In this document: positions 12,172 to 22,054 of the stretch, piece by piece
Layout: each line of letters opens with the position of its first letter
Numbering within the stretch: the stretch's first letter is position 1
Assembly (NCBI RefSeq): GCF_037392515.1
Contig: NC_090291.1
Coordinates: 35,239,001 to 35,303,000, forward strand
Source: Haliotis asinina
Lineage: Eukaryota; Mollusca; Gastropoda; Lepetellida; Haliotidae
DNA length: 64,000 nucleotides
Direction of reading: 5' to 3'
The notes under the pieces: model-generated
What the model was told of the DNA's origin: nothing
The model's database searches: none
The model's input: the letters and a program-made list of their open reading frames with translations, nothing else
Program-made: the position numbers and the translations under genes

Positions 12172-12507
12172 CTCGTAGACGCTCCTGAGCTTCAATCTGT
12201 GGAAGAGTGGGATGAACACATGCGCAGTGACTGGGACAGATATGAAGTACGACAAAGCATTCACCCAGAACGCAGCACCAAACAAATAGATCTCCACGGG
12301 TACCGCCAGCACCGTAATGGCGGACAGGAAGCTAGCCAGGACAGAGAAGGCAACCGGAAGGAACTTCATGTCCCGACTCCCCAACAGGTACTCGTCCGTT
12401 GTCTTTTGTCCTCCTCGTCGGCAGCCATGATATATCCCTATGACCGCCGACACTACCAACATCAACGTCAGAACTAAGTAGTCGTGCCATCCGAATCTGT
12501 TCGACAT
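12172..12507 (-). CDS. SLC5-family sodium/solute symporter, first coding exon
   Basis: Encodes 112 residues to a GT donor (GAG|GTAAAT at 12172/12171), phase 0. Start is the ATG at 12507-12505; an in-frame TAG lies a few codons upstream. Residues 10-29 form TM1 (YLVLTLMLVVSAVIGIYHGC), followed by GGQKTTDEYLLGSRDMKFLP, the conserved loop of sodium-solute symporters, then hydrophobic segments about 51-78 and 80-103 with SFLSAITVLAVPVEIYLFG, and RSVYE at the exon end, which in SLC5A8/SLC5A12-type monocarboxylate or SLC5A6-type transporters continues as YLELRF. Plasma-membrane Na+-coupled uptake is the family role; the substrate cannot be told from one exon. Downstream exons should lie below 12,171 but none was recognised, so a long first intron or a detached exon are both possible. 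Confidence 0.87.
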
Positions 12508-14260
12508 CGTCACAAGTGTCCTCTACTACGGTAACAGTTTTTGGCGATCCTTTAGGTTCCCTTTGAAACTGTCTCCCGCATATGGCGTCATATGATACTG
12601 CCAGAGATCAACACCGATTGGCCAAGACAACTGCCTGTTATTTGTAACTCGGTTCCCAAAGTTTCAAAAGTTTCAGACATATCTCATAATTTTAAAAGCG
12701 CACATGTCCTGGTATTCCAAGGGTACTGATTGGTCGCTTGCTCTGTTCTTCTGGTAGTGACGTTCTCGTCTCCAGTGATACAGCATTAACACGGGCTGAG
12801 CAGCAGGAAATCCTGGGCCTTCCTTAATATATATTCACAGAACACTTCGTGATCACTACGTGGATACACATTTCCTTTGTAACCACAGATGTAATCACAT
12901 TACATCACCTGAGTATAATTTCTCCAGAGATATATTCTGATTAGACTTTCACAAACGCTCACAATGTTACAACGTCATTTTGATTGCGGGGCGCTGTTGC
13001 TGGAATCCACCCCTACACACAGGCAAAATTTGATTTAGGAAATTCTGACACCATAACAGCAGATAATATCAAAGCACTATTTCGACGTATGAATTATCCT
13101 TTTCCCATGTTCTTCTTTCCGTGTTCCCACGATACCCATTAGGTGTACGGAAACTACATTCACTTTCAAGGAAGCTCGCGTTAAATCTTGTCCCTGTTCG
13201 GAGAAGTCCGTTTTTCCTCACAAAACTGTATAAAATATTCTTCTCACGAATCAACAAGTCCTGGTCTTCAGAGAAGAAAGTTCGAAATTACAAACGAAAT
13301 TTAAATGTCATGTGGACAGAGTCGATATAAGCACAAAAGAGGCGCTGTAACACCAGTAAGTGTTCAACTTAACCTCTGTGCACGAACGCCAGTGAGGCTC
13401 TGACGAATCCAGCACTATTTCTGATCCCACTCACACCTCCACTCAAACAATCCCGTCCGTGTTACTTGCCCTGGGGGAATTCCCAACTCTCATCTCCATT
13501 ATTACTACAACACACACAATCATGCACCAAAAAGTTCATCCTCGCTTGACCGCTTGACATGCCGTCTGCTTCTAGCGTTTGGATACGGGTGCTCTCGACT
13601 CGAGCTGTTGTATTGTATACGGAAGCAGACAGTTGTAGTATTTCGGTGAATTGTACTCATCCGCTTACCTCGAATGAAGTCAGTCCACCTGTATCGTCTG
13701 CTACGGTAGACGTGAGTCAGGCACACCTGTCGTCTGCTGTGTGTGGACAGTTCACGGCATGCTCTGAACACCGCGCGAGCGCAAGCTCTTAACACTACCC
13801 TGCTACACGGTCGAGAGAGGTCTATTTGGCAGCCAGTGTTATATCCCAATTACCTGGATGAGGCTTTTTTGAAGGTGTATGTTGTGAAGAATTGAGTTTA
13901 TTTCCAATGTTGTCAGATTTTCCAATCAACAGACGAAGTAAGAATGAAGTGTTTGATGAAGATTTACTTACATCGTAATCCATTCTACAGCCCAATTCAT
14001 TTGAGTGACACAGTAGTGTTGTACCGCGACTGTCAAATGCACCTGCGCTGATACAAAAATCCTCGGGCCGGTTTACAGTTATACTGACATAGTCCATTTA
14101 CATATGTGTATCCAGATGGGGGTGGGCTGAAGGGGTGCCAGCATGAGCTCTCCAACCCTATATTGTTCGATTCACACCCTGGGTGAGTGTATAGAACCTA
14201 ACGACCGGTGTAGTGCTGTTCACGTCGCTGACAACGTCGCCGAAGGTACAGATCTACCTG
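12508..14260. other. 5' flank of the SLC5 exon
   Basis: Should hold the SLC5 leader and promoter (minus strand). No TATA-positioned promoter could be assigned. A region around 13540-13830 has a higher GC content and overlapping open frames on both strands, unrecognised. Confidence 0.4.
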
Positions 14261-14263
14261 TAC

Positions 14264-14492
14264 ATTGAGGCTGGGAAGATACTGATCGATATTTTATGGA
14301 GGGTTCTTTAAGGCCCCTTAATATTTCTGTAACTGTTACATAAATCCAGAACTGTCTGTTTAATAGGGGAGGGAAACCCGAAGAGATATTGTGGTGTTTC
14401 ATAGATGGTGGTGAATCAGGCCGAGTGAGTTTACATCCCCGTGCAGTCGAAACGGCAACTTGGTGGTGAAGTTAGCTTAGTGGATTAAGTGT
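14264..14492 (+). repeat. Second copy of the 5286-5496 repeat, fused to a SINE
   Basis: Shares GGCTGGGAAGATACTGATCG, CAGAACTGTCTGTTTAATAG and GCCGAGTGAGTTTACATCCC with 5286-5496. Here the sequence runs directly on into a tRNA-like SINE (from about 14461), whereas at 5.5 kb the copy stops at GATTAAGTG. The repeat may be a longer SINE variant with an extra 5' module. Confidence 0.82.
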
Positions 14493-14622
14493 TCGCTCGT
14501 CAAGTGAAAGACCCGGGTTCGATTTCCCAACGGGGTACATTGTCTATTTCTATGTCGCCCGTTATTGTAATTGCTGATATTGTTGTGATGTTGCTGAAAG
14601 CGACGTAAAACCATCCTCACGT
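14461..14622 (+). repeat. SINE-A variant joined to the 14264 repeat
   Basis: Box A-like AGTTAGCTTAGTGGATTAAG and box B CGGGTTCGATTTCCCAACGG; tail AAAGCGACGTAAAACCATCC. Confidence 0.8.
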
Positions 14623-14717
14623 TTGGTGTTAGCAACTGTCATATTGGTTAGACACTTTTTAGTGAGGAAGGAGTTACTCTGTACTAATCTGTACCTGTGA
14701 ATAGAATTTACATCACT

Positions 14718-14884
14718 TGAGTGAGTGACTATAGTTTCATGCCGCTTTTAACAATATTCCAGCAATATATCACGGCGGCGAACACAACAGATTGGCTTCG
14801 AACACTGTACCTATCTGGGGAATAGAACAAGGGTCTTCCACGTGACGAGCGAACGCTTTAACCACTAGGCTACCCACTGCCCAT
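14718..14884 (-). repeat. SINE-A, full length
   Basis: From a TGAGTGAGTGAC tail to AACCACTAGGCTACCCACTG. Confidence 0.92.
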
Positions 14885-15349
14885 ACATCCCTTGAGAGAA
14901 GATTTCGTGTTCTTGGATTGTGAAATCTCCTTCTGCCATTCAGAAAGTAGTCAAACGTGACATATTTACCGAGAAGGTTTAATCCCAAATGTATCTCGTT
15001 ACGACTCTCTGAGCAGTTTTTCAGATATAGCAAGGCGCGTCAGCTTGAATGGAAGTGACACAGGTCTTTGTTAAAATGTGCATACACGGACATGGTGTTG
15101 ACAAGCTGGGAAACATAATCAGATCGAAACAGGATTCAGCATCGTGATCATGTTTCCTTCCTGTATTATACCGGACTTTCGTCGGTTCTATATCGCCCAC
15201 TGAATTACCATACCGGGGTTATCATGGATACAGTACCACAACAAGTATGCTGACGGCGACACAAGCAGGTCCTTGTTTTTCGATTAATGTCAAAAGCCAG
15301 GGCAACAACAAGTACAATCTTCTAATTTCTTTAAATTTTTTGTTTGTTT

Positions 15350-15450
15350 TTAAACGTCGCACTGAGCAACTTCCCAGCTATACTACGACGGTCTGAGCAA
15401 TATCCTAGCTATATGACGACGGTGAGTAAATAATTGGACCTAGTGCAGAC
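15350..15450 (-). repeat. SINE-B fragment with a duplicated segment
   Basis: GCACTGAGCAACTTCCCAGC then a second GAGCAATATCCTAGCTATAT, each followed by ACGACGGT. Confidence 0.7.
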
Positions 15451-16235
15451 AAACCTCTAAATGACATTATGACATCGATCTGCTCTTAAAATAAGATAAA
15501 CTTAAATGTCCCTCAATGGAAAACTGTCTTGCATTCAAAGATCGAATATAGTGTGTGTGCGCTGACGCACACACACACTCACGCAAGTATACACGCTATG
15601 TCAAGCTGATCACAATATACATGTATTGATGAATCAGACCTCAAACTGCATGATATAATCATCATTAGCTCGTGACACGTCACTGAATTCGCTATTACAA
15701 ATTCGGAGGAAGGTTAAGACGTTTTAGGTTCTATGGGACAAAAGTCTTTTGAAAACGGCGGACAGAAATTATTACAATTATGAAAAAAGTGTGATGAATC
15801 CGATTGAATGGCCCGAGATTTCTATTTGAGCCTTGGATCATACTGAAAAGGAAAAGGTTTGAAAGAGAATCCGCCAGTTTTGATGGATGTTTTTTCAATT
15901 TTGTCAGGCGTGTTTTTTTCATTGTAAGAGGAAGATTGCCGTACCACGCATGAAAGTTAAAGTACAAATAAAGTATGTTTGGTAGGACAATTTTAAGCAT
16001 GGGTTTCTGAAGACCAGTTCTAAAACGAATCTTCAAGAGTGTTGACGCCTTCCAGAATAATCCACTCTTGGATCCAAACACCGACCCTCGAACAACCGTT
16101 TACTCCACTAGGCCATGGAATGAGCCTCACTCGGGAGAGAGCACCGTGTACGAAACAGCCACTGGCGAGCCAGCTCATGGTTAGTATATATATGTCGATT
16201 GGCTAGTGAATAGTCATGGGGTCACTTTGCAAATA
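15451..16235. other. No gene recognised
   Basis: Contains a GT/CA hairpin (about 15550-15583, GTGTGTGTGCGCTGACGCAC) and a 116-codon minus-strand frame (16081-15731) with no known motif, part of whose DNA (about 15995-16045) resembles a SINE-B end. Confidence 0.5.
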
Positions 16236-16512
16236 TATCACTCTCTCCGCCTTAGCAATATTCCAGCTATATGGCGTCGGTCTGTAAATAAGCGAGTCTG
16301 GACCAAACAATCCAGTGATCAACAACATGAGAATCGATCTGCGCAATTGGGAACCGATGACATGTGCCAACCGAGTCAGCGAGCCACCCGACCACCCGAT
16401 CCCGTTAGTTGCCTCTTACGAAAAGCATAGTCGCCCTTTGTGCCAAGCATGGGTTGGTGAAGGCCTATTCTTCCACGGGACCTTCACTGGTCATATTAAG
16501 TTAGAAACTGAA
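16236..16512 (-). repeat. SINE-B, full length
   Basis: AGCAATATTCCAGCTATATG, CAGTGATCAACAACATGAGA, GCATGGGTTGGTGAAGGCCT. Reverse orientation. Confidence 0.9.
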
Positions 16513-17964
16513 TGGTGATACCCGTGTCAACATTCAAATTTCGGACTAGTGATTTTTTTTCTTTTTGTGGTCTAGTAACTTTCAGACATAGTTATTGGCT
16601 AGGAAACTTTGGAAACTGTATCGCACACTGAGGGAACATGCCACGGTTACAAATAAAGGAAGAGATTTGCCCGCGTTAAATGCCAACCCCGCGTCTGCAC
16701 TTTGGTGTGGTAGCTTTGGGGTTCAAACCCAAACAACCAGTCGACCCTGTCACCCACATCTCAATAATATTCATGTTTTCCCTACATACGAACAAAGACG
16801 CTTGTACGTATTGTAACTTGACAAAACGCATACGAATTTGGTTTATTTGTATTCTTTACGTACAACCGTCGGCACACTCTAAAGCGCAGACGTCATCCCG
16901 GGTCCCGGGGCGGCAAATTAGATGATAGATAACAACACCCCTTGCCCCTATGAAAGGTCAACACGGGGGGAAAGCAAAGCAACATATCCCTTTCTTAACC
17001 TGTTTATTTATCCCAGCAATCCTCTCATAAATGCGTAAAAGTGGGGATCGCGAAGGGGTATAATGTATGTCAGCCCGAGCCGGTTACGACGGAAAAACAT
17101 CGGCGTGTATTGAAACACAACATGGTTGTAGAATGCCGCGCGCCTTTCTCTTAATGGATACCATTTGTTGTGAGTTCATTATACAGTCAAGATGGAGTCT
17201 TTACACCAAGAAAGAAAAACTCTAACCGTCTGTCTTTGAGCTGCCGAACTCAGGTACTCTATGTTTGCTGATATTTGTGTAATGTCTGGGCGAAGTAGAT
17301 CGACTTGGCCGCTGGAGCCGTACTGGGTCCATTGCAACGTTACGTCTGAAGATTAACTACCAAAGGCTTCGCATTGTTGACGGGTTAAAGATGATATGGG
17401 TATTTACTACGATCTTTGAATAGCTCCTAATTGCAGTTATATATCTGTTGTTATGGAACGCTCAACGAAGTAATCGTTAACGCGATAACGTTGGGTGTGT
17501 CCAATTGTCTGAAGCCTCATTTCCGTGCAGGTCTAGACGGGGTAATTGGAGCTCTACGTGAAACTGGGACACTGTCTCTGGTTGGTAGGGGTAATCATGA
17601 ACTGCTTGTTTGTATATACAAGTTGTCATTCCCACCTGGTTTCATTCAGTTATAACATAAATATTTATTCAGCAAAGCCAGGTGAGAATTACAACTTCCC
17701 TCCCCTTGAAACAGATTTCGTATGAAGTGGAAGATGATATTTCGGGCACAGCGAAGGTTTTGGCTCGCAAAACAAACCTCAGGCAGTCTTGAAAAATATG
17801 TAAGGGGCATTAAAATGTGTTTGCAAGATTTAAATTTCCATTCTCGTGAGGATCCGGAACTCCCTAGCCTCTTTCCGCCTAGCCATTTCAGTAATGCTGA
17901 AGCGCTGAAAGAAGCAAGTCTAGATGTCCTAAGATATTCACATATATAGTCAGATTGGTAAGCC
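16513..17964. other. No gene recognised
   Basis: Frames of 75 and 120 codons overlap antisense at 17646-18008; the longer runs into the TIR element, so it is unlikely to be a gene. Confidence 0.5.
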
Positions 17965-18420
17965 AGATTGTGAAACCAGTCATTTCGTGAAATAACTAAG
18001 AGGGTCACTCATTTGACGTCATTTTGTGGAACAACAATAAAAAAAAAATATACTTATGTCATTTCTGAAATTTCAATTCATCGATGTGTGGAGTACAGGG
18101 GTCAGCATTGTCCTAACTTTCTTTACAGACAGTTTAATGTTTCCGATGTATGCATGCTTCGCGCGAACGCAACATTAATAACATTCACTGCACCCCTATT
18201 TAATGACGTTAGCTCGACTTGCCGTTTGTGCCATTTGACCTCTCGGGTCATATGTACTTGGTGCATCCAGAACAGCCAGCCCTCACAAACTCCTGTACAC
18301 CAGATATAGATGAATTGAAATTTCATGAAATAACTGCAATATACTGATTGTTGTTACACAAAGTGACGCGAAATGGCTGAAATGTTTAGTCATTTCACGA
18401 AATGACTGTTTTCACAATCT
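17965..18420. mobile_element. 456-bp fold-back element with about 35-bp TIRs
   Basis: Left end AGATTGTGAAACCAGTCATT and right end (read inward) AGATTGTGAAAACAGTCATT, each continuing TCGTGAAATRACTAA. No obvious target duplication. The interior (18140-18260) resembles 11665-11785 in the desert upstream, so the interior itself belongs to a dispersed repeat. Confidence 0.75.
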
Positions 18421-18429
18421 TATTGTAAC

Positions 18430-18960
18430 ATCTAGTTAAAGAAAATTCAAGTCCTGATATTAGCTCGAGTTTAGCTCCAAATGGAAGGGGAACAAACAAT
18501 AGGATCTGAAAATATGACGTGAGTATCCAGGAACGGTTATGTGTGGAAAATGCCCGAATGGAGTATAGCAGATGAGCGTGACGGTCATTAGGAAGTTCCG
18601 TGGCTCACCGGCAACCTGATCAGCCATTGCGAGTACAAGAACCAACATGATTAACGGACGAGAACGCATATGTTGAACGCCGTGCTTTGATTGGATTTTG
18701 CTTAACGCTGCAGCAGCCAGTTATCTTGCCTCGTGAACGACGCCCCTCGCGACGGGATATCGGTAGTTTGTGAACGGGATTCTTGACAACGAAATGTTCA
18801 ACTCAACTAGATGTAATTGCACCATGTCTGGTAGAACCGTGTCGTGCAGGAATGTAAACCATCTTGGTCTGTTCCCACCGTCATGTATTGTAAGAAGTCT
18901 GGGGATAATAACCTCGCCGGATATACAGTGTAGCGCATGGGATACTTGCTCACCATTAGG
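18430..18960 (-). repeat. Inverted-duplication block A
   Basis: The reverse complement of this block matches 35160-35675 with roughly 85-90 percent identity by eye across several hundred bases. It contains a minus-strand frame (18669-18460) starting MRSRPLIMLVLVLAMADQVA, a signal-peptide-like start, and a plus-strand cysteine-rich frame at about 18767-18883. See block A' and the findings. Confidence 0.8.
18764..18886 (+). CDS. Putative cysteine-rich exon, unknown family
   Basis: Open stretch reading FVNGILDNEMFN, STRCNCTMSGRTVSCRNVN, HLGLFPPSCI, ending at a possible donor (ATT|GTAAGA at 18887). The inverted copy at 35.2-35.3 kb gives FVNGILNNPMFN, KTRYNCTMSGRH and SCRNVNYLFPQSC. The two copies differ by substitutions and two indels of 6 bp, so the frame is kept, which hints at coding constraint. 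No flanking exons or family recognised. It could instead be part of a repeat. Confidence 0.35.
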
Positions 18961-19092
18961 TGAGTGAGTGAGTGGGAGGGTGAGTGAGTGAGTAGGTGAA
19001 TGAGTGGGTGAACGAGTGGTTGAGTGAGTGAGTGAGTGGGAGGGTGAGTGAATGACTTTGTGAATGGATGGGTGAGTGAGTAGGTGAATCAG
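18958..19092 (-). repeat. (GAGT)n-rich tract
   Basis: Long irregular GTGAGTGAGTGA tract with GGGA and GAAT variants; an expanded SINE tail in reverse orientation, touching inverted block A. Confidence 0.9.
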
Positions 19093-19684
19093 TGAACGGT
19101 CCAGACTCCGTGAACGGTGTAAAATAACATTCACTCAACTGGCTATATTCTGATAGCTGAATACCAGTTCTAACGCGTTCTCACTCGTTCTTCGACACAC
19201 TCGTTCTTTGCATGAACAAACACCTCATTATTTGCAGGTTGCACTGATTATACGTGAGTGCAATCAAATAACACTCATCCAAATGGATACATACGGATAT
19301 TATTATTTCCAGTGAAACACCTTTTTCTATTATTGTAAATGAGGGAAACAAATGTTACATTGGCGGTTTAGAAGTTTGTGAGTAGCAGTAAAAGAAAGAA
19401 TCTCCCCAAAATAAAACTTGTAAAAAATTATTATTAAAAAAATCTTGGTTAGGTACTTTGAGGAGGAAGATTGAAATTGGACTCTGTTTGACATATAATG
19501 GAGACGCTCGATTATTCTGAAAGATAAGTCTCTACCTACACATCATCTTATTATAGTACCGATACTTGAAGATGCAAGACGAAATGAGATACGGCAATAC
19601 CTTTTTTGGCGAGGTCACTGGGAACAATATAGAAATTGTTCAGAGAAGTGTAATCAAGTGACAAAGAAAACCATAAGATATAGA

Positions 19685-19845
19685 TGCGATTAACTGCCTG
19701 ACTCTGAGAGTGCGGGTTCGAATCCCGGATGGGACTCAAAAAGGTACTAGAATTAGTACTTTACTAAGAAGGTGTAATCCCAGATATAATATATATTAAA
19801 TTTTGCCCCTTTCTGAATGACATTGTGTAATGAAACATAACAGCG
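19685..19845 (+). repeat. Leu/Ser-tRNA-like SINE, 5' truncated
   Basis: Box B GGGTTCGAATCCCGG, then GATGGGACTC, a TACTAGAATTAGTACTTTAC segment and CATTGTGTAATGAAAC. Same family as 36020 and 54586. Confidence 0.75.
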
Positions 19846-21024
19846 TCACGATAGGTCGTAATTCTTCGAAGGCTTTGTGTCGCAGTGTTCCGTTCCTTAA
19901 AGCGGTCGTAATTCGGATACTTAAACATTGACTTACAATATTCGAAGCGCGACGATCACTTTGAAGAACGGTGTCCAGTTATGTTTTACTTCATACAGAA
20001 GGGTGATACATTCGTCGAGTCGAGTCGAGTCGAGTAGTTACGAATGTCGCGAAAGTGGACATTCGCACATACTTTTTGAATTTTGTTTTATCTCGGAAAG
20101 GTTCGTACCCGAACGATTCCGAATGCTGTTTAGCGTACGTTCGCTTCCGGGTGATGCACACGGCACACGTTACAACCATGACAACGGTGAGTAAACTGTC
20201 GCTGAAAATAATGTTTTTGGCAATATTCAAGGATGTCATTTTGCGGAAATATTAGCTAATCGTAACCATGTCAACAGAAACCTCAAAGCGTACATACTGC
20301 AGGTCAATTAACTGTCTTATATGCGGATTTTCTGTTTGTGGAGAGATCTGTGTCAGTGACCTGAATATTTCGTAAGTCCCTCCGATCCATTAGTATAGTA
20401 TCTGTTGTCTGATTGGTTGAATCTATGTGTTTGATTGTACGGTCATAGGTCGCTCAAAGGTTACCTGACACGACCTTCTACTAGGTTTTGTTAGACTCAG
20501 TGGTGGAGTGTAACGAATAACACTGAGACTAAGTTTACTAAGACCGCACCCTTCAATAGCAGGGCGTGGAGTCATCCCAGAGCTGACATCCTTTACTTGT
20601 CAACTTACTGACATGGGTTAACCTCTTTGGTCATGTGGACAAGGCGGAAGGTCTATCGTTCGAATCCCAGCATTTTGTGGCCGCAACACTTCCATTAACA
20701 TTTCTTGTTAATTTCATTCTTGAAAAGTCAGTAAACAGAGATGGACTTGTATCTGTTTGCTACAGCTGTATTCACGTGATGAATTACATAACAAAAAATT
20801 AATGATGTTTAAAGCAAGAGTCAATATTTCAGCGAATATAAATCAATTAACCACGGAGCTTCTCTTTTAAAATTTTAAGCGTCCTAAATATATGACGCCA
20901 CAGCAAAAAACGTACCATTTCTAATATAACTGTTGGATATTTTATACTCTTTTTCATGTCTAGTTACAAGTAAATGTCACTGGAAACAGCATTACTGAAT
21001 ATGAATGTGGTTTTTGGAGTGTCG
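19846..21024. other. No gene recognised; possible promoter/first-exon signature
   Basis: GAGTCGAGTCGAGTCGAGTA tandem at about 20017-20036, then ATGACAACG|GTGAGT at about 20178-20192, which would suit a short first coding segment with a donor. No supporting downstream exon, so not called. Confidence 0.3.
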
Positions 21025-21695
21025 TTTAGTGTATTCTTTTTTACATTATTGATACGATTCCAAGTATTCAGATGCCATGAACCTACTTAAAGATTTTAAA
21101 GACTTTATTTACATGTTAAAGTGTGTGGACTATACTTCCTTAACCTTTGCGGGGGAAATATACCTTCACAACAGAATGCCCTCAACGAGTTAGTAAACTT
21201 TGTTTTTCTTGACATAAGAGTTGAGGTAAAGACAAGAAAAGGTCTTATTTGGGGAGGGAAAATGACATGTTTCCATCAACACATCCGATGATATTCCGAA
21301 ATGTGAGAGATTGTGGACAAATTCCTATAACCAAAACATGGACCATGGCAGCATGGGTAAACAGATAAACGTCCAAGAAATTCTACAACACTGACATATA
21401 TACGTGTTTCTTTCTTTATATCCACTAGCACCAGTCTACGTTGTTGTAATCGGATAGGCATCTATATTATACATGTACAAACATAGGCGACCTCGGTACA
21501 GGCAATGACGAGAACTGACGGGAGTTTGACACGCGTTTGTGGATATTTTGACAGGAGACTGGCGGTGGTGGCAATTAGATCCCCAAAAAAACGGAACATA
21601 TTGGTGATTAACTCGATATGCGAGTATCTGGCTTTAACAAGGCTCCTTCAACACGTTTCGTGTTGGATTTCAAACACCGAAACTGTTTTGTACGT
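21025..21695 (-). repeat. Inverted-duplication block B
   Basis: The reverse complement matches 33165-33805 over more than 600 bp, e.g. both read GATGCCTATCCGATTACAAC, CACAATCTCTCACATTTCGG and AAGAAAAACAAAGTTTACTA. Indels break the open frames between copies, so no conserved protein is evident in this block. Confidence 0.85.
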
Positions 21696-22054
21696 TGACC
21701 TCATTGAACCAAAGGTTTTTCATTTGCTGTTTGACATGAGTAAACGAGCTATAATAAGCTACATAATATTCCAATGTTTAATTGCTAAGAACAACATATT
21801 GTGACGTCATTAATTTATGACATCATGAATGATTATATGATGTCATCCGAACTCTTATATGACGTCACCCGACCGCCTTCAACGACGTGTCTGTAGGGTT
21901 GTTATTTCGTATGTTATATTTTCATTTTCTCAGTATGTTTCATACAATCAAACACCGGTTTCTAGACGTCAAATGGACGTTCTAAGTGTTTCAATTCATC
22001 CGACACAAATGCTAAATTATTACTTTATATGCGTGCAGAGGGGCTAGGCTTTAA

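Noticed and set aside
12154-12477. 107-codon plus-strand frame
   Set aside because: Antisense shadow of the SLC5 exon, which has clear family motifs.
13520-13849. 109-codon Arg/Ser/Cys-rich minus-strand frame near the SLC5 start
   Set aside because: No family motif, overlaps an equally open opposite frame; likely chance in GC-richer DNA.
15731-16081. 116-codon minus-strand frame
   Set aside because: No motif; part overlaps a SINE-B end (GCATGGGTTTCTGAAGACCA).
17646-18008. 120-codon minus-strand frame
   Set aside because: Starts inside the TIR of the 17965 fold-back element and has an overlapping antisense frame; no motif.
18721-19138. 137- and 60-codon minus-strand frames rich in His-Ser-Leu-Thr
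   Set aside because: Run through a GAGT tract; repetitive artefact.
21804-21870. Cluster of TGACGTCA-like sites (CREB-type)
   Set aside because: Arises from ATATGACGTCA-type short repeats next to the TTAA element; no gene start nearby.
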